Shown one piece after another: positions 1 to 8,401 of a DNA stretch of 64,000 nucleotides. Made by a program: the position numbers and the translations under genes. The DNA is from Mesonia ostreae (GTDB taxonomy: Bacteria > Bacteroidota > Bacteroidia > Flavobacteriales > Flavobacteriaceae): NCBI RefSeq assembly GCF_031845265.1, contig NZ_JAVRBG010000002.1:62001-126000 (forward strand), given 5' to 3'. The stretch's first letter is position 1. Each line of letters starts with the position of its first letter. The notes under the pieces were generated by a model. That model saw nothing but the letters and a program-made list of their open reading frames with translations. It ran no database searches and had not been told where the DNA came from.

Positions 1-2
1 TA

Positions 3-2165
3 GGGGCAACGTATGATTATGCATTTGCACCTTTAGTGATAGAGCCATTTAAAAACATTAAATTTTTAGATAGTAGCGATTATTATAGACCCATAAAAGA
101 TTTTAATATCAATCCCTTGCCTTCAAATATTTCAGCAAGTTCTAATATTATAAGACAGTATAATGAGCAACAATACAGAGAGATTAATCTGCCGCCGGGT
201 TCTATTGGATTGCCAACTTTGTACCAAAGAAATTATACGTTTGATTGGCAATATACCATTAACCATAACCTAACAGAATCACTTAGTTTTAACTTTAATA
301 GTTCTAATAACCGAATTGTTAGAAACTACATTAATGAGGAGAATATTCAAGATAATACGGTTGGAGTTTGGGATGATTTCTTTGAGATAGGCGATCCCAA
401 CCAACACTACCAGAGTTTCCAATTAAATTATGATTTACCTTTAGATAAAATTCCATTTTTAGAATTTGTAAGAGCGCAATATTCTTATACAGGGAATTTT
501 CAATGGCAAAAAGGTTCAGAAATTTTAAAGGATCTTCCAGGGATTCCAAATATTGGAAATAGTGTTCAAAATTCGAATACGCATCAAATCAATGGAACTT
601 TTGAGATGAATACACTTTACAGGTATTTAGGTTTGGTAAAAAAGAGAGCTACTCGAGCAACAGGAAGAGGACCTCAATTTGGCACCGAAGATGCAAAACC
701 TAATACTGGTAATAAATTAGGTTTCGCTAGAGATAAGAAAGACGCGGCAAAAGATGCAAAAGATGGTGCTGCAACAGAACTTACAGGAGGCGATAAAGCT
801 TTAAATACTGCGATAGGACTAGTTACTTCTTTAAGAAGATTAACTGTGAATTATCAAGAAACCAATGGTATTTATTTACCGGGTTATACCAATGATGTAG
901 GTTTTGCGGGTACTTTAAAGCCTACAGCAGGATTTACTTTTGGAAGTCAGGCAGATGTTAGAGAAAAAGCAGCTTCTAGTGGATGGCTTACTGCTTACCA
1001 AGAGTTTAACGAACAATATACAGAAAATGAAACCAGAAATCTTAGCATTCAAGCTAATATAGATTTAGTGCCAGATTTAACTTTAGATCTTACGGCAAAT
1101 AGATTATATTCTGAAACTTATTCAGAGAATTACCGAGTGAATCAAGAGGACCTTCAGTATAGATCTTTAACCCCTAATGCCTTCGGAAACTTTAATATTT
1201 CTACGATTATGATTTCTTCTGCATTCAGCAAAAGTGATAGTCAGGAGTCTGATGCTTTTAATGAGTTTAGAGCAAACAGATTGCAAATTGCTAATCGCTT
1301 GGCAACAGAGGCAGGAATTGACTTAACAGATGCTAACAATATAGATCAAGAAACCGGTTATCCTAAAGGCTTCGGTAAAAATAGCCAAGCGGTACTATTA
1401 CCTTCATTTCTTTCGGCTTATACGACAAGCGATGCGAAAGATGTAAGTTTAGGAACTTTTAGAGATACGCCCTTACCTAACTGGAATTTGAAATATACCG
1501 GATTAATGCGTTTGGGTTGGTTTAAAGATAAATTCAAACGTTTTAGTATACAACACGGCTATACATCTATTTATAATGTGAACCAGTTTCAAAGTAATCT
1601 AGATTATGATAGAGGTAACCCCTACGGAGAGAGCAATGTAGATCAGTCTGGAGATTATAAGAATCCATTCTTGATTTCTAACATAAACTTGGTAGAACAA
1701 TTCTCCCCTTTGGTAAAAGTGGATATGGAATTAAAAAATTCTGTAAAGATTTTAGCGGAAATCAAGAAAGATCGACAATTATCTCTTAGTTTTGACAATA
1801 ACTTGCTTACCGAGATTCAAGGGAATGAATATATTTTAGGTTTAGGGTATCGTTTACGAAATTTAACGATGGCTACTAAAATTGCTGGGCAGCAAAGAAT
1901 AATACGAAGTGATTTAATCTTTAAGGCAGATTTATCTTACCGAAGAAATGAAACTATTATTAGGTATTTAGATTTTAATAATAGTCAAACTACTTCGGGA
2001 CAAGATATTTGGGGATTCAATTTTAATGCAGAGTATGCGCTTTCAAAAAACTTAACCGCAATATTTTATTACGACCATAGTTTTTCTGAATACGCTGTTT
2101 CTACTGCATTTCCACAAACCACCATAAGATCTGGGTTTACCTTGAGGTATAATTTTGGAAATTAA
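3..2165 (+). CDS. sprA: SprA, C-terminal part (T9SS outer-membrane translocon), 5' end outside window
   Basis: The reading frame is open to the left edge of the window, so this is the last ~720 residues of a much larger protein; family members exceed 2,000 residues. SprA is the giant outer-membrane barrel through which the type IX secretion system exports cell-surface proteins, including gliding adhesins. The visible part alternates beta-strand-like stretches (aromatic/polar, e.g. 'TSLRRLTVNYQETNGIYLPGY', typical of SprA C-termini) and ends in a strand with 'SGFTLRYNFGN', as expected for a barrel inserted by BAM. A charged Lys/Ala/Asp-rich loop is encoded at about 720-800. The order sprA-gcvH-VanZ-tonB-remB matches what I recall for Flavobacterium johnsoniae. 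An internal GTG at 36 is not the true start. Confidence 0.9.
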   Translation, partial: GATYDYAFAPLVIEPFKNIKFLDSSDYYRPIKDFNINPLPSNISASSNIIRQYNEQQYREINLPPGSIGLPTLYQRNYTFDWQYTINHNLTESLSFNFNSSNNRIVRNYINEENIQDNTVGVWDDFFEIGDPNQHYQSFQLNYDLPLDKIPFLEFVRAQYSYTGNFQWQKGSEILKDLPGIPNIGNSVQNSNTHQINGTFEMNTLYRYLGLVKKRATRATGRGPQFGTEDAKPNTGNKLGFARDKKDAAKDAKDGAATELTGGDKALNTAIGLVTSLRRLTVNYQETNGIYLPGYTNDVGFAGTLKPTAGFTFGSQADVREKAASSGWLTAYQEFNEQYTENETRNLSIQANIDLVPDLTLDLTANRLYSETYSENYRVNQEDLQYRSLTPNAFGNFNISTIMISSAFSKSDSQESDAFNEFRANRLQIANRLATEAGIDLTDANNIDQETGYPKGFGKNSQAVLLPSFLSAYTTSDAKDVSLGTFRDTPLPNWNLKYTGLMRLGWFKDKFKRFSIQHGYTSIYNVNQFQSNLDYDRGNPYGESNVDQSGDYKNPFLISNINLVEQFSPLVKVDMELKNSVKILAEIKKDRQLSLSFDNNLLTEIQGNEYILGLGYRLRNLTMATKIAGQQRIIRSDLIFKADLSYRRNETIIRYLDFNNSQTTSGQDIWGFNFNAEYALSKNLTAIFYYDHSFSEYAVSTAFPQTTIRSGFTLRYNFGN

Positions 2166-2192
2166 ACAGTAACTTATAAAATAACAATTAAA

Positions 2193-2573
2193 ATGAACAT
2201 ACCAAGCGAATTAAAGTACACTAAAGACCACGAGTGGATTAAGATTGATGGCGATATTGCAACTGTAGGAATTACAGAATTTGCACAAAGCGAATTAGGA
2301 GATATCGTATATGTGGAGGTGGAAACCGTAGATGAGACCTTAGAAAGGGAGGAAGTTTTTGGAACAGTAGAAGCGGTAAAAACAGTATCTGATCTTTTCT
2401 TACCTCTCTCTGGAGAGATTATTGAGTTTAACGAGTCTTTAGAAGATGAGCCAGAAAATGTAAATACAGACCCATACGGGGATGGTTGGATGGTGAAAAT
2501 TAAAATGACAGCACCAGAGCAAGTAAAAGACTTAATAGATGCAGAGGCTTATAAAGAACTTATTGGCGCCTAA
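2193..2573 (+). CDS. gcvH: Glycine cleavage system H protein
   Basis: This 126-residue lipoyl carrier shuttles the aminomethyl intermediate between the P, T and L proteins of the cytoplasmic glycine cleavage system. Length and sequence fit the family: the N-terminus has 'YTKDHEWIK', and the lipoylation site is Lys63 in 'GTVEAVKTVSDL' on the expected beta-hairpin. The C-terminus carries the usual 'NTDPYGDGWMVKI' block. The other glycine cleavage genes are not in the window. The gene lies 27 bases after sprA, and its 3' end overlaps the start of the VanZ-like gene, so it is probably co-transcribed with both. Its position beside sprA is conserved in flavobacteria without an obvious functional reason. 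Confidence 0.97.
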   Translation: MNIPSELKYTKDHEWIKIDGDIATVGITEFAQSELGDIVYVEVETVDETLEREEVFGTVEAVKTVSDLFLPLSGEIIEFNESLEDEPENVNTDPYGDGWMVKIKMTAPEQVKDLIDAEAYKELIGA

Positions 2574-2955
2574 ATTAATTTTAACTATAGCACTGCTGTT
2601 TTCTATAGGGATTCTTTACGCTTCTCTAATGCGCACAGACGGACTGCCTAAAGTTAATTTTGATCAAGTTGATAAAGTTTTTCATTTCATAGCTTATTTA
2701 GGACTTAGCCTTATATGGTATTTGTATTACATAAGCTGTAACTTGGGAAAGCAGATTCAGAAAAAGCCTTTTTTAATAATTGGTTTGCTAATAGTTGCTT
2801 TTGGCATTCTTATTGAAGTTTTACAAGATGTTGCTACGAGTTATAGAACTATAGATCGTCTTGATGTATTGGCAAATTCATTAGGAGTTTTAAGCGCTTA
2901 TATTCTAGTAATAATGTTAAGATTGAGAATCCAAAACTTTAAAACTAAAGAATAA
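2539..2955 (+). CDS. VanZ-like family membrane protein
   Basis: This 138-residue protein has about four predicted membrane segments (roughly residues 12-30, 48-66, 76-93, 110-128). It shows the VanZ-like pattern: a short N-terminal helix, 'DKVFHFIAYLGLSL' before the second helix, and 'ILIEVLQ' with a later 'DRLDVLANSLG'. VanZ-family proteins are integral membrane proteins of poorly defined role; the founding member gives weak teicoplanin resistance. The ATG at 2539 lies inside gcvH (35-base overlap). It was preferred because it supplies the complete first helix; the next ATG (2629) would cut that helix off. Function in this organism is unknown. Confidence 0.8.
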   Translation: MQRLIKNLLAPKLILTIALLFSIGILYASLMRTDGLPKVNFDQVDKVFHFIAYLGLSLIWYLYYISCNLGKQIQKKPFLIIGLLIVAFGILIEVLQDVATSYRTIDRLDVLANSLGVLSAYILVIMLRLRIQNFKTKE

Positions 2956-3007
2956 CTTAGATTTTTTGTAAAAAATAATTACATTAGCAATTCGATAAAA
3001 TTTAATT

Positions 3008-3730
3008 ATGGAACCAAAGAAAAACCCAAAAAAAGATCTAGGAAGGAAAAGCGTGCTTTTTTTTCAACTGGGTCTTATTTTAATGCTTTTTATTACTTGG
3101 CGTGCTATTGAGTGGAAAACCTACGATAAAGAGGACATAGATCAAGGAGTAGTTCAGTTTGATCAACTCGATGAAGAAGATATGCCTATTACGCAAATCA
3201 AAACTCCACCACCACCACCACCGCCACCACCGCCAGCTCCCGAAGTTATTGAGGTTGTTGAGGATGATGTAGAAATCGAAGAAGAAATTATCGAATCTAC
3301 GGAGGTAATGGATGAGCCAGAAATTGTGGAAGTTGCTGAGGTAGAAGAAGCGCCAGAAGAGGTAATTGAAGATGTTCCTTTTACAGCGATTGAAGATGTA
3401 CCTTTATTTCCTGGTTGTGAAAAATTTACAACCAATAATGAGCGTAAGAAATGTATGAGTGACAAGATTAAAGATTTTGTCAACAGTAAATTTAATACCG
3501 ATTTAGGGTCAGAACTAGGTCTTACTGGTGTAAACAGAGTTTATGTTCGTTTTAAAATTGATAAAAACGGAAAAATTACAGGAGTTCAAGCAAGAGCGCC
3601 GCACCCAAGACTTCAGAAAGAAGCAGAGCGTGTAGTGAATATGCTACCTAATATGACTCCAGGTAAGCAAAGAGGAAAAGCAGTGGGAGTACTTTATTCA
3701 TTGCCAATTATTTTTCAAGTCCAAGATTAA
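3008..3730 (+). CDS. tonB: TonB-like energy transducer
   Basis: This 240-residue protein has the TonB layout. A basic N-terminus and single membrane helix (about 15-34) anchor it in the inner membrane. A run of ten prolines (about 67-76) and a long Glu/Val/Ile-rich linker (about 78-125) can span the periplasm. The C-terminal TonB domain (about 127-240) starts 'VPLFPGCE', has 'VYVRFKIDKNGKITGVQ' and ends 'LYSLPIIFQV'. Two cysteines (CEK...KKC, 11 residues between) are conserved in the next gene as well. TonB proteins pass proton-motive force to outer-membrane transporters; no exbBD lies in the window. A strong terminator follows. The tonB symbol is by family, since these genomes carry several paralogues. 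Confidence 0.9.
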   Translation: MEPKKNPKKDLGRKSVLFFQLGLILMLFITWRAIEWKTYDKEDIDQGVVQFDQLDEEDMPITQIKTPPPPPPPPPPAPEVIEVVEDDVEIEEEIIESTEVMDEPEIVEVAEVEEAPEEVIEDVPFTAIEDVPLFPGCEKFTTNNERKKCMSDKIKDFVNSKFNTDLGSELGLTGVNRVYVRFKIDKNGKITGVQARAPHPRLQKEAERVVNMLPNMTPGKQRGKAVGVLYSLPIIFQVQD

Positions 3731-3750
3731 GAAGAATAATATTATATTTC

Positions 3751-3786
3751 AAAAGCCTTTAATGTAAAGATTAAAGGCTTTTTTTA
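3751..3786 (+). terminator. Rho-independent terminator after tonB
   Basis: A perfect 13-bp inverted repeat (3751-3763 with 3770-3782) flanks a 6-base loop and runs into a T tract ending at 3785. It lies 20 bases after the tonB stop codon, so it should close the sprA-gcvH-VanZ-tonB transcript and separate it from the second TonB-like gene. Confidence 0.85.
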
Positions 3787-3846
3787 TTGCTCATTAGTTT
3801 TGGCAGCATTGTTGATTCTGCACTTGTAGAACTAAAACAATATGTT

Positions 3847-4566
3847 ATGAGAAAGAATAAGCCTACCCGCAAAAGCAGTGTCGTTTATTTTCAGATGGGT
3901 TTAATTGCAGCCTTATTGATAGCGATATTTCTGATAGAAAATAAAACGGAAATTGAAATTTTAAATCCTGAGACCGCTAGTTTTAAGGAATTAGAATCAG
4001 AAAAACCTTTTGTTTTTAGTATGCCTAACAAGCAACCAGAAAAAACTGTAGTTACTAAAGAAAAGAAACCTACCAAAAAACTGCCCGTAAAACCTAGTAA
4101 AGACCCTGTAGAGACTTCTAAGCCTAAAAATCCTGTAGCACCAATAAACCCAGAAAAAAAAGAATTAGGTAAAATGGGTCTCCAAAAACCTGCAGAAAAG
4201 CAAATAGAAGAATTCAGCTTTAGAGTTGTAGAGATGGCTCCTGTTTTTCCTGGTTGTGAAGTATATGAGACTCAGGAAGAAATTAGAGCTTGTTTTTCAT
4301 CTCAAATTGGTCAATCGATTAAAAATAAGTTTGATGGGGATTTGGCTGCAAAGCTTCATTTAAGCGGTGAGCAAAGGATATACGTAAATTTCACAGTGAA
4401 TGAATTGGGTATTGTAGAGAACATTAAAACAAGATCTGTAAGCGAAGCCTTAGCAGAGGAGGCTAAAAGAGTAGTGAATTTATTACCTAAAATGAAGCCC
4501 GCGCAACAACAAGGCAAGAAGGTGTCTGTGAGTTATAGTTTGCCTATTATTTTTGATATTCATTAA
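3847..4566 (+). CDS. Second TonB-like energy transducer
   Basis: This 239-residue paralogue of the preceding gene has the same plan. A short basic N-terminus with 'RKSSVVYFQMG' (compare 'RKSVLFFQLG' in the neighbour) is followed by a membrane helix at about 13-30. The linker is Lys/Pro-rich (about 65-120), unlike the acidic linker of the first copy. The C-terminal TonB domain starts 'APVFPGCE', with a second Cys 11 residues later, and ends 'SYSLPIIFDI'. I place the start at ATG 3847 because it aligns with the neighbour; the frame can be opened from a TTG at 3787, but that would add 20 residues unlike any TonB N-terminus. The pair looks like an old tandem duplication. Confidence 0.85.
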   Translation: MRKNKPTRKSSVVYFQMGLIAALLIAIFLIENKTEIEILNPETASFKELESEKPFVFSMPNKQPEKTVVTKEKKPTKKLPVKPSKDPVETSKPKNPVAPINPEKKELGKMGLQKPAEKQIEEFSFRVVEMAPVFPGCEVYETQEEIRACFSSQIGQSIKNKFDGDLAAKLHLSGEQRIYVNFTVNELGIVENIKTRSVSEALAEEAKRVVNLLPKMKPAQQQGKKVSVSYSLPIIFDIH

Positions 4567-4615
4567 TTGTATAAGATTTCAAAACGGTATGCTATATGTT
4601 TTAGCGTTTTAAAAA

Positions 4616-4623
4616 TACTTTTG
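4616..4623 (+). promoter_or_regulatory. Candidate -7 promoter element for remB
   Basis: TACTTTTG matches the Bacteroidota -7 consensus TAnnTTTG and lies 20 bases before the proposed remB start. No clear TTG is seen about 20 bases upstream, so only half of the consensus is present. Confidence 0.4.
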
Positions 4624-4643
4624 CGTATATTTCGGCCAAATTT

Positions 4644-6782
4644 ATGACCAATATTATGCGTATCTTATTTGTTCTTTTTATAAGCCTTATTGTATGTAAT
4701 TCCGCGAAAGCGCAAATTTTAATTTCCGATGTGGAGCAGTATCCATTATTTGAAGAATGTGAAGAGGTTGCCGTAAGGCAGCAGGAGAGCTGCTTTAAAT
4801 TAAGCTTAAATACTTTTATAAAATCTAAGTTTGAAATGCCAGAGAGTTTGGCAAAAGAAAATTTTGCGGGTAATGTGACCGTTTTGTTTGAAGTGACCAA
4901 AGAAGGCATGTTTAAAGTTCTTTACATTGATGCGATTAGTGAAGAATTGAAAACAGAAATGCAACGCGTTTTTGAAGAACTTCCTGTAGTGAAGCCGGCA
5001 ACTTATAACGGTAAACCTGCATATATTCAGTTTAGATATCCTATTTATGTGCCATTTTCGGGTGAAAATAAAATCAACATAGATCCCAATAATGCTATAG
5101 CCCAAAACGAAGTTAAGAACACAAAGAAGCGAGCAGATACGGTAGAGTCTTCGGAATATGAAGATTTGGAGGCGGAATATGAAAAGTATGAGTACAGGGA
5201 ATTTGAAAGCAATATTAATATTCCTTTTTCTCACGAAGTTTACAGTCGGTTTGATTTTGAATTAAACAGAGTAGGGACTAATGCGCACACGAGTGTAAAA
5301 CCATTTTTATATGGAACGGTAAATAAATATTATGACTTTAAAGCCCAGAATGATTCCTTAAAGTTGAAGGGCGACTCATGGTTGTTTCGTAAATTTTTTA
5401 ATGAACGCCTCATTAGATTGCAAGGGAAAGATTATTGGTTTAATGCAGATGTAGCAGCCGATTTGCAAGTAGGAAAAGATTTTGATGCCGATTTTAAAAA
5501 CACCTATAATAATACGAGGGCAGCAGTTATTCAAGGAGGAATTGGTAAAAACCTTAATTTTTATGCTGCAGTCTATGAAAGTCAAGGTAGGTTTGCGGGT
5601 TATTTTAATAACTATGCAGAATCTATTAAGCCAGATGGAGGAAATCCAGCTGTAATTCCAGGAAGAGGAATTGCAAAAAGTTTTAAAGAAGATTCTTACG
5701 ATTATCCTACCGCCGAGGGGTATATTTCTTATTCGCCTAATACAACATTTAACTTTCAGTTTGGTCACGGCAAAAACTTCATAGGAGATGGTTACCGTAG
5801 CTTGTTAATGAGTGATGTCGCTAGTCCGTATCCGTATTTTAAGGTGAGTACTAGCTTTTGGAAACTAAAATACACCAATACTTGGATGTCTTTACGAGAT
5901 ATACGCCCAGAAGTGACTGAAAGTGGATCTTTTAGAACCAAATATATGGCAACGCATTATTTAAGTTATAATATTACCAAGCGTCTTAATATTGGTTTGT
6001 TTGAATCTGTTTTATGGGAAAATGACAATGACCGCGGATTTGATATAAATTACCTTAACCCCATCATCTTTTATCGTGCAATCGAGTTTTCTACGGGTTC
6101 TCGTGGAGGGAATGCGCTTATTGGCTTAGCTTACAAATACAAAATCTCTAATCAACTAAACACTTATGGGCAATTGATGATTGATGAGTTTTCTTCTAAA
6201 GATATCATTGGAGGAGATAACAGCTATAAAAACAAAATTGGTTATCAACTGGGTTTAAAATATTTTAATGCCTTTAACGTAGATAATTTATATCTGCAAA
6301 TGGAATATAATAGAGTGAGGCCTTATACTTATTCTCACAATTCGGTGACTTTAAATTATGGGCATAACAATCAATCTATGGCGCATATTAGAGGTGCTAA
6401 CTTTAGCGAAGCTATTTTTATTGCTAGATATCGCTTAAAAAGATGGTATGGGCAGGCTAAATTTATGTTTGGTGCAAAAGGTTACGAATTAACTAACGAT
6501 AAAGATCCTTATTATGGAGGGGATATCTATGGTACAGAATATGATCGGGAGACAGATTTAGGGAATGAAATCTATCAAGGAAATAAAGTTGATTTTACCT
6601 ATGGGGAATTTGAGCTAGGTTACTTGGTGAACCCTGCAACAAATTTGAAAGTGTATGCCAGTATTATACAGCGAAATCTTTCGCCTACCATAAAAGATAC
6701 AGAGCTTAATCTCGTCGAAAACAGCACTTGGTTGAATTTTGGATTAAGGACAGACTTGTTTAATTGGTATTATGACTTTTAG
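4644..6782 (+). CDS. remB: RemB-like gliding motility / Wzi-like outer-membrane protein with N-terminal TonB-type domain
   Basis: This 712-residue protein has a signal peptide (about 1-23, ending SAKA-Q). Residues about 30-135 resemble the C-terminal TonB domain of the two preceding genes: 'YPLFEECEE', a second Cys after ten residues, and a terminal 'FRYPIYV'. Residues about 190-712 are a strand-rich region ending in 'STWLNFGLRTDLFNWYYDF', typical of outer-membrane barrels annotated as capsule assembly Wzi/RemB. In F. johnsoniae, RemB is needed for normal gliding and lies four genes downstream of sprA, the same distance as here, which is my main reason for the name. An alternative start at 4656 is possible. 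The codons for residues about 20-23 fall on a copy of the 12-base repeat described below. Confidence 0.75.
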   Translation: MTNIMRILFVLFISLIVCNSAKAQILISDVEQYPLFEECEEVAVRQQESCFKLSLNTFIKSKFEMPESLAKENFAGNVTVLFEVTKEGMFKVLYIDAISEELKTEMQRVFEELPVVKPATYNGKPAYIQFRYPIYVPFSGENKINIDPNNAIAQNEVKNTKKRADTVESSEYEDLEAEYEKYEYREFESNINIPFSHEVYSRFDFELNRVGTNAHTSVKPFLYGTVNKYYDFKAQNDSLKLKGDSWLFRKFFNERLIRLQGKDYWFNADVAADLQVGKDFDADFKNTYNNTRAAVIQGGIGKNLNFYAAVYESQGRFAGYFNNYAESIKPDGGNPAVIPGRGIAKSFKEDSYDYPTAEGYISYSPNTTFNFQFGHGKNFIGDGYRSLLMSDVASPYPYFKVSTSFWKLKYTNTWMSLRDIRPEVTESGSFRTKYMATHYLSYNITKRLNIGLFESVLWENDNDRGFDINYLNPIIFYRAIEFSTGSRGGNALIGLAYKYKISNQLNTYGQLMIDEFSSKDIIGGDNSYKNKIGYQLGLKYFNAFNVDNLYLQMEYNRVRPYTYSHNSVTLNYGHNNQSMAHIRGANFSEAIFIARYRLKRWYGQAKFMFGAKGYELTNDKDPYYGGDIYGTEYDRETDLGNEIYQGNKVDFTYGEFELGYLVNPATNLKVYASIIQRNLSPTIKDTELNLVENSTWLNFGLRTDLFNWYYDF
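4700..4711 (+). repeat. 12-base near-palindrome TTCCGCGAAAGC, copy 1
   Basis: Exact copy of a 12-mer found five times in the window (in either orientation). Here it lies in remB, read as N-S-A-K-A at the signal-peptide cleavage region. The sense strand carries TTCCGCGAAAGC. Confidence 0.7.
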
Positions 6783-6828
6783 GTTATTTCACAATTGCCG
6801 CTTAAAAACATTTAACAATAAAAGGGAC

Positions 6829-6858
6829 TTGTTAGAAGGGTTTTAAACAGTATCTTTG
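6829..6858 (+). promoter_or_regulatory. Promoter of the ctaB/oxidase assembly cluster
   Basis: TTG (6829-6831), a 19-base spacer, then TATCTTTG (6851-6858) is a full match to the Bacteroidota housekeeping promoter TTG-N17-23-TAnnTTTG. It lies 22 bases before the ctaB start. The bases from the -7 TTTG onward (TTTGCACTCCAAAA, 6855-6868) are identical to those at the tig promoter at 42145-42158. Confidence 0.8.
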
Positions 6859-6880
6859 CACTCCAAAACAACCTGTTTTT

Positions 6881-7783
6881 TTGAGTAAGACCATCACAAA
6901 TAATCAGACGATAGATCTTGTTTCAGATTTCAAAGAAATCACGAAGATGCGCTTAGCAGTAAGTGTAGTCTTTTCTTCGGTAGCAGGATACTTTTTGGGT
7001 GCTGAAATTATCGACTTTGTTGAGGTTTTATTGTTAGCGATAGGAGGATATATGATGGTGGGAGCTTCTAATGCATTCAATCAAATCATTGAAAGAGATT
7101 TGGATGTATTGATGAATAGAACCAAAAACAGACCTATTCCATCTGGAAGAATGTCTGTGAATAAAGCGTTATTTATTGGTTCTACATTGGCAGGATTAGG
7201 TTTGGCTATCTTATATTATATCAATCCTATAACGTCGATGTTTGGCGCGATATCCATTTTTCTTTATGTAAGTGTTTATACGCCATTAAAGACTAGAACT
7301 CCACTTTCTGTCTTTGTTGGAGCGTTTCCGGGAGCTATTCCTTTTATGTTAGGATGGGTGGCTGCAACAGGAAGTTTTAGTATTGAAGCAGGAACCTTAT
7401 TTATGATACAGTTTTTTTGGCAATTTCCTCACTTTTGGGCATTGGGATGGTGGTTGTATGACGACTATAAGCGAGGCGGTTTTTTTATGCTTCCAACAGG
7501 AAAAAGAGATAAGGGTACAGCCATTCAAATCATATTATACACGATTTGGACCATTGCGGTATCTTTAATCCCCATTTTTGGTGTCACAGGAAGACTTTAT
7601 TTAACTCCAGTTTCAGGAGTGTTGATATTAATTTTAGGATTAGGAATGCTTTACTATGCCTACAAATTATTTCAAAATCGAGATGAAATTTCAGCAAAAA
7701 AATTAATGTTTGCTAGTGTTTCATACATTACGGTATTACAAATCATTTATGTATTAGATAAATATATACGAATATGGATTTAA
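6881..7783 (+). CDS. ctaB: Protoheme IX farnesyltransferase (heme O synthase)
   Basis: This 300-residue polytopic membrane enzyme of the UbiA family adds a farnesyl group to heme B to make heme O, the precursor of heme A for cytochrome oxidase. The substrate-binding Asp motif is present: 'NAFNQIIERDLDVLMNRTKN' around residues 64-83, and 'YDDYKRGG' further on. About nine membrane helices are apparent. The start is a TTG at 6881, chosen because it gives the usual N-terminal cytoplasmic stretch before 'DFKEITKMRLA' and sits at the right distance from a good promoter; the first in-frame ATG (6947) would remove it. It overlaps the next gene by 10 bases and heads the oxidase cluster. Confidence 0.95.
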   Translation: MSKTITNNQTIDLVSDFKEITKMRLAVSVVFSSVAGYFLGAEIIDFVEVLLLAIGGYMMVGASNAFNQIIERDLDVLMNRTKNRPIPSGRMSVNKALFIGSTLAGLGLAILYYINPITSMFGAISIFLYVSVYTPLKTRTPLSVFVGAFPGAIPFMLGWVAATGSFSIEAGTLFMIQFFWQFPHFWALGWWLYDDYKRGGFFMLPTGKRDKGTAIQIILYTIWTIAVSLIPIFGVTGRLYLTPVSGVLILILGLGMLYYAYKLFQNRDEISAKKLMFASVSYITVLQIIYVLDKYIRIWI

Positions 7784-8355
7784 CCCAAGGAACGGAAAAA
7801 GAAAAGATTGCAAGATCAAAAAAGATGATGCTTTGGTTTGGGATCATTAGCATGGGAATGATGTTTGCCGGCTTAACGAGTGCTTACGTAGTAAGTAAAA
7901 ATAGACCAGACTGGCTCAAAGACTTTGAGCTGCCTAATGTTTTTATTTATAGTACCGCACTTATTTTGATAAGTAGTATCACTTTTCATTTAGCCAAGAA
8001 GTCTATTAGAAAAAATGCTACTATGAAGGCATCTGGTTTGTTGTGGATTACTTTAGCTTTAGGCTTGGGATTTATTTACCTTCAGTTTGAAGGTTTTAAT
8101 CAAATTTTACAAAACGGATACTATTTTACAGGAAGCGCTAGCACTATAACCACTTCATTTATTTATTTGGTAGTGCTTGCTCACCTAGCGCATATATTTG
8201 CAGGTGTCATTGTATTGTTAGTGGTAATTTATAATAATTCTAAACAGCGGTATAAAAGCGGTCAAATGCTTGGTATAGAACTGGGTGCAACATTTTGGCA
8301 CTTCATAGATGTCCTGTGGATATATCTGTTTTTATTTTTATATTTCTTTAGATAA
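7774..8355 (+). CDS. Heme-copper oxidase subunit III-family protein (short form)
   Basis: This 193-residue membrane protein has five predicted helices and the subunit III hallmark 'FWHFIDVLWIYLFLFLYF' at its C-terminus. That is the length of the five-helix CyoC/CtaE-like form. Subunit III is part of the core of cytochrome c or quinol oxidases and helps stabilise the active centre in subunit I. It overlaps ctaB by 10 bases and is followed by a second, longer subunit III gene. Having two such genes in succession is common in flavobacterial oxidase clusters. Which is the structural subunit and which has an assembly role cannot be told from sequence. Subunits I and II are not in this window. Confidence 0.85.
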   Translation: MDLTQGTEKEKIARSKKMMLWFGIISMGMMFAGLTSAYVVSKNRPDWLKDFELPNVFIYSTALILISSITFHLAKKSIRKNATMKASGLLWITLALGLGFIYLQFEGFNQILQNGYYFTGSASTITTSFIYLVVLAHLAHIFAGVIVLLVVIYNNSKQRYKSGQMLGIELGATFWHFIDVLWIYLFLFLYFFR

Positions 8356-8365
8356 GAAAATTAAC

Positions 8366-8373
8366 TATTTTTG
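8366..8373 (+). promoter_or_regulatory. Possible internal -7 element before the second subunit III gene
   Basis: TATTTTTG matches TAnnTTTG 29 bases before the ATG at 8402, in the 46-base gap between the two subunit III genes. There is no TTG at the right distance, so it is only a candidate internal promoter. Confidence 0.3.
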
Positions 8374-8401
8374 CTAAATATTTTAACATTAATTTCTCTT
8401 T

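Noticed and set aside
680..695. Near-match to a sigma-54 promoter (TGGCAC, 5 bases, ATGCA)
   Set aside because: It lies inside the sprA coding sequence and lacks the T of TTGC; no gene start follows.
3163..3483. 106-codon minus-strand ORF of Ser/Thr/Gly-rich composition opposite tonB
   Set aside because: It is the antisense shadow of the proline run and acidic linker of tonB; composition follows from the complementary codons and there is no start context.
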